A stretch of DNA of 64,000 nucleotides, from the NCBI RefSeq assembly GCF_000447295.1, contig NZ_KE650771.1, positions 3,297,964 to 3,361,963 on the forward strand, read 5' to 3'. The notes under the pieces were generated by a model. That model made no database searches and had not been told where the DNA came from. It saw only the letters and a list, made by a program, of their open reading frames with translations. This document shows, piece by piece, positions 24,437-33,628 of this stretch. This stretch comes from Fischerella sp. PCC 9431 (GTDB lineage Bacteria > Cyanobacteriota > Cyanobacteriia > Cyanobacteriales > Nostocaceae). The stretch's first letter is position 1; each line of letters opens with the position of its first letter. Position numbers and translations under genes: made by a program.

Positions 24437-25612
24437 ATGTTTACTCGATTAATTGATGAAAATACTTCAGCAAGTTTAAAAAAATTACAGGAGCATATAG
24501 CCAAATGCACAAAACAATCTATAGGCTATCCTGCTAATCTCGACTTTGATTACACTGTATTGCTACCATTCTTTCAATATTATCTGAATAATGTTGGTGA
24601 TCCATTTGTCGAGGGCAACTTTGCTCTTCATTCTAAAGAATTTGAGCGACAATGTATTAACTGGTTTGCCCAACTTTATGAGTTAGAAGAATACTGGGGA
24701 TATCTCACCAGTGGTGGTACAGAAGGTAATCTCTACGGTATATTTTTGGGTAGAGAACTCTACCCTGATGCAATTCTTTATTCTTCTAGCGATACTCACT
24801 ATTCAGTTGCTAAAGCAGCACGTTTATTGAAAATACCTCATGTTGTGATTCGTTCACAATTTAATGGGGAAATTAACTATGAACATTTAGAGTATGAGCT
24901 ATCACAGCGAAAACAGCAAAGTGCCATTATCAATATAAATTTAGGCACTACTATGAAAGGAGCAGTTGATAATATAGAGCGAATTATTGAGATCATAGAA
25001 AGAGTAGGAGTTCGCTTTTATATTCACTGTGATGGCGCACTGGGAGCAATGTTACTTCCTTTTATCAAGAAAGCACCAAAAATTAGTTTTCAGGAATATC
25101 CGATTGGAAGTATCTCTGTCAGCGGCCACAAGTTTATTGGTTCTCCAATTACTTATGGAATTGTTCTCACCCGTCAACCTTATGTCAACAAAATTGAGAC
25201 AAGTATTGAATATATTGGCAGTCAAGATACAACTATTTTAGGTTCACGTAGCGGAATCGCTGCTTTACTTTTGTGGTACGCTATCCGAACCAGAAGTCAG
25301 CATTTTCAAAAGGAAGTCGCTAGCTGCTTGCAAAATGCACGGTATCTGCGCGATCGCCTCCTCGAAATAAATTATCATCCCTTACTGAATGATTTTTCAA
25401 TCACAGTGGTTTTTGACAAACCTGGAATTGAATTGTGTCGTAAATGGCAATTAGCCACAGAGGAAAATCTTGCTCATGTCGTCGTCATGCAGCACATTTC
25501 GAGTCAAAAAATTGACTTGTTTATACGAAATTTATTAGTTAACAAGGAGATAGGGAACGAAAAAGTCTTAACAGAGAACCGGAAAACAATGCGTGTGATT
25601 AATTCTGTTTAA
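24437..25612 (+). CDS. hdc: PLP-dependent histidine decarboxylase
   Basis: A group II PLP decarboxylase of 391 residues. The cofactor lysine is K232 in SVSGHKFIGSP; the pyridine-binding aspartate is D199 in HCDGALGAM, and the ring-stacking histidine is H121 in SSDTHYSVAKAAR. SGHKFIGSP and TSGGTEGNLYG match the bacterial PLP-type histidine decarboxylase group, which releases histamine and CO2. A closely related serine decarboxylase activity is the main alternative. It is monocistronic, flanked by repeat-rich DNA and a DUF262-HNH gene on the opposite strand. Confidence 0.82.
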   Translation: MFTRLIDENTSASLKKLQEHIAKCTKQSIGYPANLDFDYTVLLPFFQYYLNNVGDPFVEGNFALHSKEFERQCINWFAQLYELEEYWGYLTSGGTEGNLYGIFLGRELYPDAILYSSSDTHYSVAKAARLLKIPHVVIRSQFNGEINYEHLEYELSQRKQQSAIININLGTTMKGAVDNIERIIEIIERVGVRFYIHCDGALGAMLLPFIKKAPKISFQEYPIGSISVSGHKFIGSPITYGIVLTRQPYVNKIETSIEYIGSQDTTILGSRSGIAALLLWYAIRTRSQHFQKEVASCLQNARYLRDRLLEINYHPLLNDFSITVVFDKPGIELCRKWQLATEENLAHVVVMQHISSQKIDLFIRNLLVNKEIGNEKVLTENRKTMRVINSV

Positions 25613-25699
25613 GTAAGTATTTAAATTCCAACCTGATTGACAAAATTTTTCTGGAATATTTTTCTTGTTTTACCTAGCAAGCCAATACAGTTAGCAATT

Positions 25700-27262
25700 T
25701 TAATTTTTGAATGTTGTATTGCAGTATGGGTGAGTCAACTGTGCGTTGCTTAAAGCAGCATTACCACCATCTGCTCTCCTTTGAATGTGATCTATCGAAA
25801 TAGAATGACTGTGGAGATAACCACCACATATTTTGCATCGTGGAACCTTGGGTAAAGCATCTCTGATAAAAGCTGCGGTTTTTGTCTCTCCTGAAAACTT
25901 TTTACCTTCGGAATCACTTGTATTAGATTTAGTTTTTGTTTTTAATGTACCAAATTTTTTCTCACCTACTATTTCCTTGATGACATTTTTCTTATCTACA
26001 CCATTCAATAATTTGTTGATGATTTCTAAATAAAAATCTTTGACTTTTTGATTTGCTTCTACAGCTTTACTTTTCCTAACAATTTCAGGAATCATATCAT
26101 CCTGCCAAATAACCCATTCAAAATCTTTCCTTACTTGTGTAAATTTAGAAAAATATTTAGTTCTGTCCAAATGTAATATTAAAGTAACTACACCATAAAA
26201 AGAGCCAATTTTAGACTTGCCCAAACTAGTGTAAAAATATACTATTGGATGAAGACCAAGAGAGGAAGGATCATTCGAGTTTATTCTTCGAGTTAATTTG
26301 ACACACTTTTTCAGTAGTTGTATAGTTGTGTCTCCGATAAAATCTTCTCCTAAATCTTTATCTTGTTCTATCCCATTGACAAGATTTACAAACTCTAAGA
26401 TAAGTTCAAGTTTTTCTGAAGGTGGCAAATTTCCTACTATTGGAACATCTAGAGTTTTAATAGGATTTTTTAATTTCGGTTCAAAAATAAGTTGATGTAT
26501 TTCTTGAGCTATTTTTTCGACTTCATCCTGCTTTTCTTGGGAGAAATCTGACCAATATTTATGTCCGCTACCGCTTCTCATGATTGCACGAGCAGCAATA
26601 CCATTAGGTGTTTTCCGAGCTTTTAGTAAACGAATCTCAGTTTCACCGATTGGTGTAGCTTTTTGATTAATTTTGAAAAAAGAGTCCTCTGCTTTGGCCG
26701 CATCACCTTCAAGCCACTGAAGTTGGACACCTAAAGCACCCAAATTCCTTGCTCTCTCAAGCATTTTTGGACTTATCTGTCCTTGCTTCTGTGTTAATGA
26801 TTGATAATCTTTGTAAGAACCGATTTTTGATTTAATTAGTTTTCTTGTCTCTTGAGCAGCATTTTTCAGTTCTTCTGTGATGTCTCCATCATAAAATTCT
26901 TTAGAAAATTTTCCGTCACCATAGTCATCATTTATCCAGGCTATTAAAGAACTAAGCCGATGCGAGCCATCGATTACAAAATAATAACTACTAGAACTTC
27001 TCCAAAGAATAACTGCTGGTATCAAATCTCCATCCAAAAAGCTTTCGATAAACTCGCATATTTTCTCAACATTCCACTCATTAGTTTCTCTTTGAAAATC
27101 GGGTTTGCGTAAAAATGGATAGAAAAAAGAGTTTTGTTCTAAATCACGAACCGATATCATAGGAATATTTCTTCCTATGTTTTGACTTTGTTGTCCTTGA
27201 ACTTCAAATGCTTCTCTAGGTATTAGTGCATCTAGGCTGACTTTTGGACTATCTTTTGGCAT
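25700..27262 (-). CDS. DUF262-like and HNH endonuclease fusion protein
   Basis: The N-terminal part (about 35-220) matches the DUF262/GmrS pattern: PDFQRETNEW (54-63), the nucleotide-binding motif DGSHR (98-102, normally DGQQR) and FFKINQKATPIGETEI (195-210). The C-terminus is an HNH nuclease: C476-x2-C479, D491-H492, N506, H511 and C514. DUF262 proteins with nuclease domains include GmrSD-type modification-dependent restriction enzymes, so phage defence is a reasonable inference. The SH for QQ change in the motif and the lack of a partner gene are unusual. A DNA-repair or plasmid-related role is also possible. Confidence 0.8.
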   Translation of the reverse strand: MPKDSPKVSLDALIPREAFEVQGQQSQNIGRNIPMISVRDLEQNSFFYPFLRKPDFQRETNEWNVEKICEFIESFLDGDLIPAVILWRSSSSYYFVIDGSHRLSSLIAWINDDYGDGKFSKEFYDGDITEELKNAAQETRKLIKSKIGSYKDYQSLTQKQGQISPKMLERARNLGALGVQLQWLEGDAAKAEDSFFKINQKATPIGETEIRLLKARKTPNGIAARAIMRSGSGHKYWSDFSQEKQDEVEKIAQEIHQLIFEPKLKNPIKTLDVPIVGNLPPSEKLELILEFVNLVNGIEQDKDLGEDFIGDTTIQLLKKCVKLTRRINSNDPSSLGLHPIVYFYTSLGKSKIGSFYGVVTLILHLDRTKYFSKFTQVRKDFEWVIWQDDMIPEIVRKSKAVEANQKVKDFYLEIINKLLNGVDKKNVIKEIVGEKKFGTLKTKTKSNTSDSEGKKFSGETKTAAFIRDALPKVPRCKICGGYLHSHSISIDHIQRRADGGNAALSNAQLTHPYCNTTFKN

Positions 27263-27529
27263 GATCTCTACTTTGCTGGACTTTTGAAATTAAAATATAA
27301 ATTTGCTGAGAGGAACGCGAGATACTTGTAGGTAGAGCAAAAATAATCTCACGCTTTTAGTTTCTTGAATGCATGAATACTCTAGTTAATTAGAAAATAG
27401 AATCCCACTAGTGATTGATTATAACTGATAATTGCTTGATATAAGACTTCGACTAGCTTTTAAAATTACCGCTAGCAACAAATAAAAGAGACACACTTTT
27501 CTGGAAATTCCAAAAATTTATAAACACTA

Positions 27530-27775
27530 CTAAAACAAAAAATAACCTTGCGCCATTGGTAGAATCGTCGCAGGCTCGCAGGTTAGTAACTCTCCATCAG
27601 TCCTAACTTCATAGGTTTCTGGATCAACTTGAATATGCGGTAGTGCATCATTCAACTTCATATCCTGCTTAGTTAACTAGCATGTTCCTGATATTGCAAC
27701 TGCTTGCTTTTGGAACTTCAATTGACTCGGAATCTCGTTTTCTAATGCTGTTTGCGAAACAAAAGTTAAGGATGT
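27530..27775 (-). pseudogene. ureC: Remnant of urease alpha subunit (ureC 3' end)
   Basis: In one minus-strand frame this encodes the last ~80 residues of UreC: SLTFVSQTALENEIPSQL, then KFQKQAVAISGTC, an internal TAG stop (27677-27679), then [37 protein letters not shown] and [11 protein letters not shown] with the natural stop (27530-27532). The first ~490 residues, including the nickel-binding active site, are missing, so no urease can be made from here. A 10-bp inverted repeat (GATGTGGCGT / ACGCCACATC, 27771-27807) sits at the break point. Confidence 0.88.
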
Positions 27776-27890
27776 GGCGTGATGCGTGACTCAGCAAACG
27801 CCACATCTTCAGCAATTCACGGATCAAGGTGATGGCAAACCATCAATATATCCAAGTTACCCAAAGTATTACCTGTTGTCTGTCCAACAA

Positions 27891-29399
27891 CTACTTACGT
27901 GTGTACCGATGCTTCACTCCCACAGGAAAATACTCTGGATCAGCTGTGGGAGTTAGTGTAATTTGTGGGGTTTGGTATTCTTTGGGAACATAGTTAGCGA
28001 ATTCACTGTTTAGGCGTAAAAGTTGAGTGAGAATCGAAGCTGCAATAATTTTTGTTCTTGCATCGTTTGCTTCTTCCCCTGGTGCTAATTCTACAACTAC
28101 AGATAAATACCGATTTTTGTCTGCATCTTCTTTTACTTGCATTACAAATTTACCTGTCACCCAATCTTTAATTTCTGGCTGTTCTAATCCCACCGTCACA
28201 TTTTCTGGGTAAATATTTGCACCAAAGTAGGAAACTGTAAAATTAGAGCGTCCGAAAATGTAAACAAAAGGCAAAGGACGCACGCCTCTACCACCTTGAG
28301 ATTGTAATTCAGTTATGGGGTCGAAACCATATCCTGCCAAAAACTTGAGCATGGCATCGTAAGTAATTATCCCGCCAGTATCCAAGATGTTGTAACGTAT
28401 TAAGGGAATGCCGTTGTCTCCAGAAAAGAGTAATGCGCCATCTTTGACTTCAAAAAAGCGGGCAATTGGATCATATTGTACAAGGGTAGGTAAACGGGAT
28501 TCTCCAAATAAAGTCCGTGCAGCTTCTGGATTTGCTGCTAAAAAACGACGAATACAGACACTTAGGGGTGTTTCGTTACCCAATACACCTGCATCTGCTG
28601 TACCGTAAAGTGACGCAGAGTCGTAGCAAAAATTTTGAAAACCAGCCCTTTCACCCACTAAACTACGCCATTCCTCACTAAATACTTCTCCTGCCATTAC
28701 CAATTTAATCTGATACTGATGCCACTCAATTCCCCGGTTTATTCCAGTATCAATGACATCTTTGAGAAAAGGTGGGTATCCCAACAGCACAACCTGATCA
28801 AAAGCAGTACCAAGTTCCTGTACTACCCGAAAAATTTCTTCTTTATTATTACCTGGGGTAATTACAGTGATGGGATAACCTTTGCTAGCAAGATAGCGAC
28901 AGCAATTGGTAGTGTACATTCCACCAACCCAAGTCCCCAAAGTGAAACAAATCACAGCTAGAGTGCGTCTAGTATCAGCAGCAAAACTATCGTGAAATAT
29001 CTGTTCAAAGCGAGTCGCAATTTGCAACTCATCTGTGAAGAAACGGGGCCAAAATGTGGGTTTTCCTGTGGAACCTGAAGAGACAGCAATCATATCACAG
29101 TTTTCTAGCTGTCCATAACGGCACAAGTTTGCTAGTGGGTGACGTAGCAAATAATTTTCTTTAGTAATTAACGGCAAACTTTGGAAATCTGTCAGAGTCT
29201 GGATAGAGTCAGGATTTATTGCCTGTTCTGCCAAAAAGTTTTTGTATGCAGGTACACTAGAAGCTACATCATGAAATAATGACACAACCGTGGATTCGGC
29301 TTCAGTGTTGACATGCTGTTGTATGAGTGTATCTAAAGGAGTTTGTAAAAATTCTGTATATGCGCTAATTGCCCGTAGTTGTTGAGATTCAGTATTCAT
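27891..29399 (-). CDS. PaaK-like AMP-dependent acyl-activating enzyme
   Basis: A member of the ANL superfamily resembling phenylacetate-CoA ligase. The adenylation P-loop VSSGSTGKPTFWPR is at about 108-121, later YGTADAGVLGNETP, and the ATP-ribose-binding region DTGGIITYD. It should activate a carboxylic acid with ATP; the acceptor (CoA or carrier protein) is unknown. The C-terminal region (VGVKHRYTRK) is short and it is unclear whether the catalytic lysine is retained. No pathway partners are adjacent; a decayed ureC lies just downstream. Confidence 0.8.
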   Translation of the reverse strand: MNTESQQLRAISAYTEFLQTPLDTLIQQHVNTEAESTVVSLFHDVASSVPAYKNFLAEQAINPDSIQTLTDFQSLPLITKENYLLRHPLANLCRYGQLENCDMIAVSSGSTGKPTFWPRFFTDELQIATRFEQIFHDSFAADTRRTLAVICFTLGTWVGGMYTTNCCRYLASKGYPITVITPGNNKEEIFRVVQELGTAFDQVVLLGYPPFLKDVIDTGINRGIEWHQYQIKLVMAGEVFSEEWRSLVGERAGFQNFCYDSASLYGTADAGVLGNETPLSVCIRRFLAANPEAARTLFGESRLPTLVQYDPIARFFEVKDGALLFSGDNGIPLIRYNILDTGGIITYDAMLKFLAGYGFDPITELQSQGGRGVRPLPFVYIFGRSNFTVSYFGANIYPENVTVGLEQPEIKDWVTGKFVMQVKEDADKNRYLSVVVELAPGEEANDARTKIIAASILTQLLRLNSEFANYVPKEYQTPQITLTPTADPEYFPVGVKHRYTRK

Positions 29400-29439
29400 A
29401 ATTTTGTTGATGGTTAGTTTTTCTCCCTTTCCTAATCCC

Positions 29440-29478
29440 TTTTCCCAATTTTTAATTTTTAATTTTTAATTTTTAATT
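29440..29478. repeat. TTTTTAA heptamer repeat
   Basis: Four to five tandem AATTTTT heptamers between the divergent PaaK-like and kinase genes. The same motif recurs at 34434-34462. Confidence 0.8.
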
Positions 29479-29551
29479 GTTTTGTCCCCTCCGTAATCAC
29501 GGTTATCCTTGTTGTAGCTAATAATAAAACCTTTTATAATTCTTCAGCACC

Positions 29552-31270
29552 ATGCAAGTCTATTGCAGTAAGCATCACGCCAATAATGAGAGTAATCGTT
29601 TTTGTACTCAGTGTGGTGAACCCTTGCCTATTCATCAAGAAGAAATTATTGCCAAGCGTTATAAAATTATTAAACTCTTAGGGCAAGGTGGTTTTGGTCG
29701 CACTTATTTGGCGGAAGATATGAAAAAATCTGCTCAAAGGTGTGTGCTGAAGGAATTTGCTCCCCAAGTAGAAGAAGAACAAAATTTAAAAAAAGCGAAA
29801 GAATTATTTGAGCGAGAAGCTAGTGTTTTAAAAAAACTCCAGCATCCCCAGATTCCTCGTTTTCACACTTCATTGCAAGCCAAAATCGGCAATCATGATT
29901 TTTTCTTTTTGGTACAAGACTATGTAGAGGGTGAAAATTATCTAGATTTGCTAGAAGAACGTTTGAATAAAAGCCAGAGTTTTAGCGAAGAGGAAGTAAT
30001 AAACCTCTTGCAACAAATATTACCTGTGTTGGCTTATATTCACTCCCAAAATGTTGTTCACCGTGATATTTCTCCCGATAATTTGATTTGGCGACATGCT
30101 GATCAAAAGCCAGTCTTAATTGATTTTGGTGGTGTGAAACAATTACCAGCTTCTCAAGGTTTTTGGTTTACGCAAATGGGTGGGATTCGTACTATTTTGG
30201 GTAAAAAAGGGTACGCGCCAGAAGAACAACTACGGCAAGGAAAAGCTTTTCCCAGCAGTGATTTGTACTCGTTAGCAGTAACAGCGCTGGTGTTGTTGAC
30301 AGGAAAAGAACCACAAAAACTTTACGATAGTTATCAAGGTAATTGGTACTGGGGAAAGGAAATCAGAGTTAATCCGAACCTAGAAGCCGTGTTAAAAAAA
30401 ATGCTGGCTTATAAGCCAAGCGATCGCTATCAAAATGCCAATCAAGTCCTCAAAGATTTAAAATCACCTGTCCCGATAAAATCTGTCAATCCCCATGTCA
30501 CCAAACTCAAGACAATGGTAGTTGCACCAGGACGCAAAGGTGTCAAAAGACTGGCGACAAGTTTCCACAACAAAACTCAGGCGATCGCTCAAAAGTTACC
30601 TTTACCTGTGTGGTTACGTCCTTTTGCTATGGGTATGGTTGGAACCACTGTAGTTGCTTTGACTGTTGTCGGTTCTTGGGCGCTAGTCAATGCCGTAATT
30701 CAAACCGTATCATCAATTACTATTCCTACTATTCCTACGATCAACCTCCCCACATTTCCTGATGGTTCCGATTCTCCGACTAAACCAGTAAGTAATCCTA
30801 ATAACAAAGAAGGAACCCGCATCAGCCAAATTTTAGATCGCCGCGCCCAGCTACAAGTACCAGAAGGATTTTTTAATCAGATAGTAAACGAAAGTTTTTA
30901 TACTAACAATCCCGAATTAAAAGGACGTCCCCTCACCCCTGACTCTCAAGATGAAGCATTACGAAAAGAGTGGTACAGTACAGCAGAGAATTTATTAAAA
31001 AAAATAGAACAAGCTAAACTCAGTACCAAAGCCCGTAGTCAACTAGGAAATTATAGCCGCAGAAACTTACAAACTTGGCGACAACAAGCCCAAGGCGGAG
31101 AATTGGGAGATTACACCATTGAGCAACTCCAGACAGAGACAAATCGAAAATTTGAACGATTATTTCCGGGACAACGCCCTAGAAATGCGAAACTGGATCA
31201 GAGTAAATTTGGTCAGATATGGTATGCGATCGCAGCTGATCAAGTCAGTAAACTAGAATCTGCAAATTAG
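29552..31270 (+). CDS. Zinc-ribbon serine/threonine protein kinase, membrane-anchored (paralogue 1)
   Basis: An N-terminal zinc ribbon (C5, H9, C18, C21: YCSKHH...RFCTQCGEPL) precedes a Hanks-type kinase: GQGGFGRTYLAED, K67 in VLKEFAP, HRDISPDNL and DFGGVKQL. One membrane segment lies near 355-385 (GMVGTTVVALTVVGSWALV). A C-terminal, probably extracytoplasmic domain of about 150 residues (DRRAQL...FFNQIVNES.F...NNPELKGRPLT...GQIWYAI) is shared with the next gene product. It probably senses an outside cue and signals by phosphorylation inside; the ligand is unknown. Confidence 0.9.
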   Translation: MQVYCSKHHANNESNRFCTQCGEPLPIHQEEIIAKRYKIIKLLGQGGFGRTYLAEDMKKSAQRCVLKEFAPQVEEEQNLKKAKELFEREASVLKKLQHPQIPRFHTSLQAKIGNHDFFFLVQDYVEGENYLDLLEERLNKSQSFSEEEVINLLQQILPVLAYIHSQNVVHRDISPDNLIWRHADQKPVLIDFGGVKQLPASQGFWFTQMGGIRTILGKKGYAPEEQLRQGKAFPSSDLYSLAVTALVLLTGKEPQKLYDSYQGNWYWGKEIRVNPNLEAVLKKMLAYKPSDRYQNANQVLKDLKSPVPIKSVNPHVTKLKTMVVAPGRKGVKRLATSFHNKTQAIAQKLPLPVWLRPFAMGMVGTTVVALTVVGSWALVNAVIQTVSSITIPTIPTINLPTFPDGSDSPTKPVSNPNNKEGTRISQILDRRAQLQVPEGFFNQIVNESFYTNNPELKGRPLTPDSQDEALRKEWYSTAENLLKKIEQAKLSTKARSQLGNYSRRNLQTWRQQAQGGELGDYTIEQLQTETNRKFERLFPGQRPRNAKLDQSKFGQIWYAIAADQVSKLESAN

Positions 31271-31437
31271 GGATCGGGGAAAGGGAAGAGACGCGGTGAC
31301 AAGGGAGAGTGGGAGACAAGGGAGAATCTATCAAAAATATTCACCGTGTCTCCGTGTCTCCCTTGTCCTCTTTGTCCTCCTTGTTCCCTTTCCCTAATCC
31401 CCAATCCCTAATCCCTAATCTCCAATCCCCAATGACA
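31271..31437. repeat. Inverted pair of G-rich and C-rich short repeats between the two kinase genes
   Basis: AAGGGAGAGTGGGAGACAAG-type sequence (about 31275-31325) is followed by its complement type (GTGTCTCCCTTGTCC, TTGTTCCCTTTCCC; about 31345-31395) and then AATCCCT heptamers up to the next start codon. The blocks could form a long imperfect hairpin. Confidence 0.75.
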
Positions 31438-31438
31438 A

Positions 31439-33589
31439 ATGACCATGAATGTTTATTGTTCCAAAGGACATGAAAACCCGTCTGGTAGCCGCTTTTGCTT
31501 ACATTGCGGCGAAAAGCTGGATGCTGCAACTAATCAGGGTATCCAACCGGGTCAAACTTTGGGCGATCGCTATTTAATCGTGCGTCAACTTGGTCAAGGA
31601 GGATTTGGACGTACTTATTTAGCTGAAGATATTAACCGCTTTCGAGAACTCTGTGTTTTAAAAGAATTTTCTCCTCAAGTCCAAACTGCTTATGTTTTAA
31701 AAAAAGCAGAAGAATTATTTCAAAGAGAAGCGACTGTTCTCTACCAGCTACAGCATCCGCAAATTCCCCGCTTCCGCGAACTGTTCCGCAGTAATTTTTA
31801 TGGCAAAGAGTACTTATTTTTAGTACAGGATTATGTAGAAGGACAGACCTATAATTCGTTACTAGATGAGCGTCTCCAAAAAGGTTTACGCTTCACAGAA
31901 TTAGAAGTTACTCAACTTTTGCGACAAATTCTACCAGTACTAGAGTATATCCACTCTCTCAATGTCATTCATCGCGATATCTCTCCCGATAACTTAATGC
32001 TTCGCAAGATTGACCAACTACCAGTCCTGATAGATTTTGGCGGTGTCAAACAAGTAGCAGCAGTTGTCGTTTCCCAATATTACCAACCAAATACAGGTGC
32101 TGTCACACCACCAGCTACCTTATTGGGGAAATTTGGTTATGCACCTCCAGAACAGATGCAAACGGGATTGGTAGAACCTCACAGTGATCTGTATGCTTTA
32201 GCAGCAACAGTATTAGTATTGTTGACAGGTAAACAACCGTCTGAACTAATTGATGACAACACCCTGACTTGGAATTGGCGACGAGAGATCAGCCTCAGTC
32301 CCACATTAGGAGTAGTGTTAGATAAAATGCTTTCTCCGATTCCGCAACAACGCTATCAAAGCGCCCAACAAGTCCTGCAAGTCTTCAACCCACCCCCGTC
32401 CTATTATCCCCCAACTCAACCCCCCGCCCCCGTCCGAGTCTCAGAACCAGCTACCGCAGCAACTCTAGCTGTCGCCCCCACTCCACCAAGCACTCAAAGC
32501 ACATCCCCCGCTTCTCCCACTTCAAGCACACCCCACACCTGGTGGACTCCAGACAAAATCATTTTGGTATTTTTATTACTGACAACATCTGCTGTCATCG
32601 CTGTGTGGGGAGCAAACAGCTTGCTTTTATCGCGTTTTGATGATGATCAACCACAGTCAACACCAACATCAAGCCCCACTAAGCAACCCCTTGATCCCCT
32701 CGCCCAATATTCCCCAGCAGAACGGGCCCGCAAAGAAAAATTACGCGATCGCCGTCAGCGTTTAGGTATTGATGAAAATTTTTACGTGGATTTAGTAAAT
32801 CAAATTTTTTGGCAGAATAATCCGAGTTTGCAACGTCGCAGTCTCACCAATGAACCAGCAGATGAACAATTACGGGCGCAGTGGGATAAAACTGCTGATC
32901 AGTTATTGCAAAAGTTAACACTGTTGAGTTCACAAAGCAGACAAAAATTAGGTACTTATGGAGGAAGCGATCGCGATCGTTGGAAAGTTGAAGCGAATAA
33001 CCTCAATGTATCGAGTCGGGCTTTATATGATTTAGGAGATGCAGCATTTTTTCAGCAATTTCCAGAACAGGAAAGCAAAAATTATCTAGATCAGCCCATT
33101 GGACAAGTTTGGCACGCTTTTGTTGCTGATAAACTCAACGCCATTCTTGCTAGAAGTGCTTTCCAGAAGATTAATTTTGCTTCTAACACCACCAGCAAAA
33201 CAGTTAGCGGTAGTCTCAAAAGTTCAGCAGGTAAAGTTTTCATCGCTGATCTGCGCCAAGATCAGTTAATGGAAGTGAATTTAGCAGCAAATCCCCAAAT
33301 TTTGTGGTCAATTTATTCGCCGACTGGGAAGTATGTATTTTTAGAAGATTCTCGAAAGCGATCGTGGTCAGGTAAACTGCCAGAAAGTGGATTTTACGAA
33401 TTTGTCATTGTGTCACGCAGTTCGCAACCACTCTCATATCAACTAACTTTAAATGTAGAAAATCCGACTCCCCCACCATCGCCAACACCAAGCGACACCC
33501 CGACATCTGAACCAACATCTGAACCAACATCTGAACCGACATCTGAACCGACACCGACACCTACATCTAGTGAGACAGCTACACCGTAG
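31439..33589 (+). CDS. Zinc-ribbon serine/threonine protein kinase, membrane-anchored (paralogue 2)
   Basis: It has the same architecture as the previous gene: zinc ribbon (VYCSKGHENPSGSRFCLHCG), kinase (GQGGFGRTYLAED, VLKEFSPQ, HRDISPDNLML, DFGGVKQ), Pro/Ser/Thr linker, membrane segment (IILVFLLLTTSAVIAVWGA) and the shared DRRQRLG...FYVDLVNQIFWQNNP...GQVWHAFVADK domain. Beyond that it gains a beta-sandwich resembling a PPC domain (SGSLKSSAGKVFIADL to YQLTLNVE) and a C-terminal tail of SEPT repeats (12-bp DNA units). The kinase pair probably arose by tandem duplication. ATG codons at 31439 and 31445 are both possible starts. Confidence 0.9.
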   Translation: MTMNVYCSKGHENPSGSRFCLHCGEKLDAATNQGIQPGQTLGDRYLIVRQLGQGGFGRTYLAEDINRFRELCVLKEFSPQVQTAYVLKKAEELFQREATVLYQLQHPQIPRFRELFRSNFYGKEYLFLVQDYVEGQTYNSLLDERLQKGLRFTELEVTQLLRQILPVLEYIHSLNVIHRDISPDNLMLRKIDQLPVLIDFGGVKQVAAVVVSQYYQPNTGAVTPPATLLGKFGYAPPEQMQTGLVEPHSDLYALAATVLVLLTGKQPSELIDDNTLTWNWRREISLSPTLGVVLDKMLSPIPQQRYQSAQQVLQVFNPPPSYYPPTQPPAPVRVSEPATAATLAVAPTPPSTQSTSPASPTSSTPHTWWTPDKIILVFLLLTTSAVIAVWGANSLLLSRFDDDQPQSTPTSSPTKQPLDPLAQYSPAERARKEKLRDRRQRLGIDENFYVDLVNQIFWQNNPSLQRRSLTNEPADEQLRAQWDKTADQLLQKLTLLSSQSRQKLGTYGGSDRDRWKVEANNLNVSSRALYDLGDAAFFQQFPEQESKNYLDQPIGQVWHAFVADKLNAILARSAFQKINFASNTTSKTVSGSLKSSAGKVFIADLRQDQLMEVNLAANPQILWSIYSPTGKYVFLEDSRKRSWSGKLPESGFYEFVIVSRSSQPLSYQLTLNVENPTPPPSPTPSDTPTSEPTSEPTSEPTSEPTPTPTSSETATP

Positions 33590-33628
33590 AAAGTGGGGAT
33601 CGGGGTTCTGGATCGGAAATAGAGATGT

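Noticed and set aside
24210..24452. 80-codon open frame upstream of the histidine decarboxylase
   Set aside because: It overlaps the start of the decarboxylase gene, spans the minus-strand terminator and has no domain-like features.
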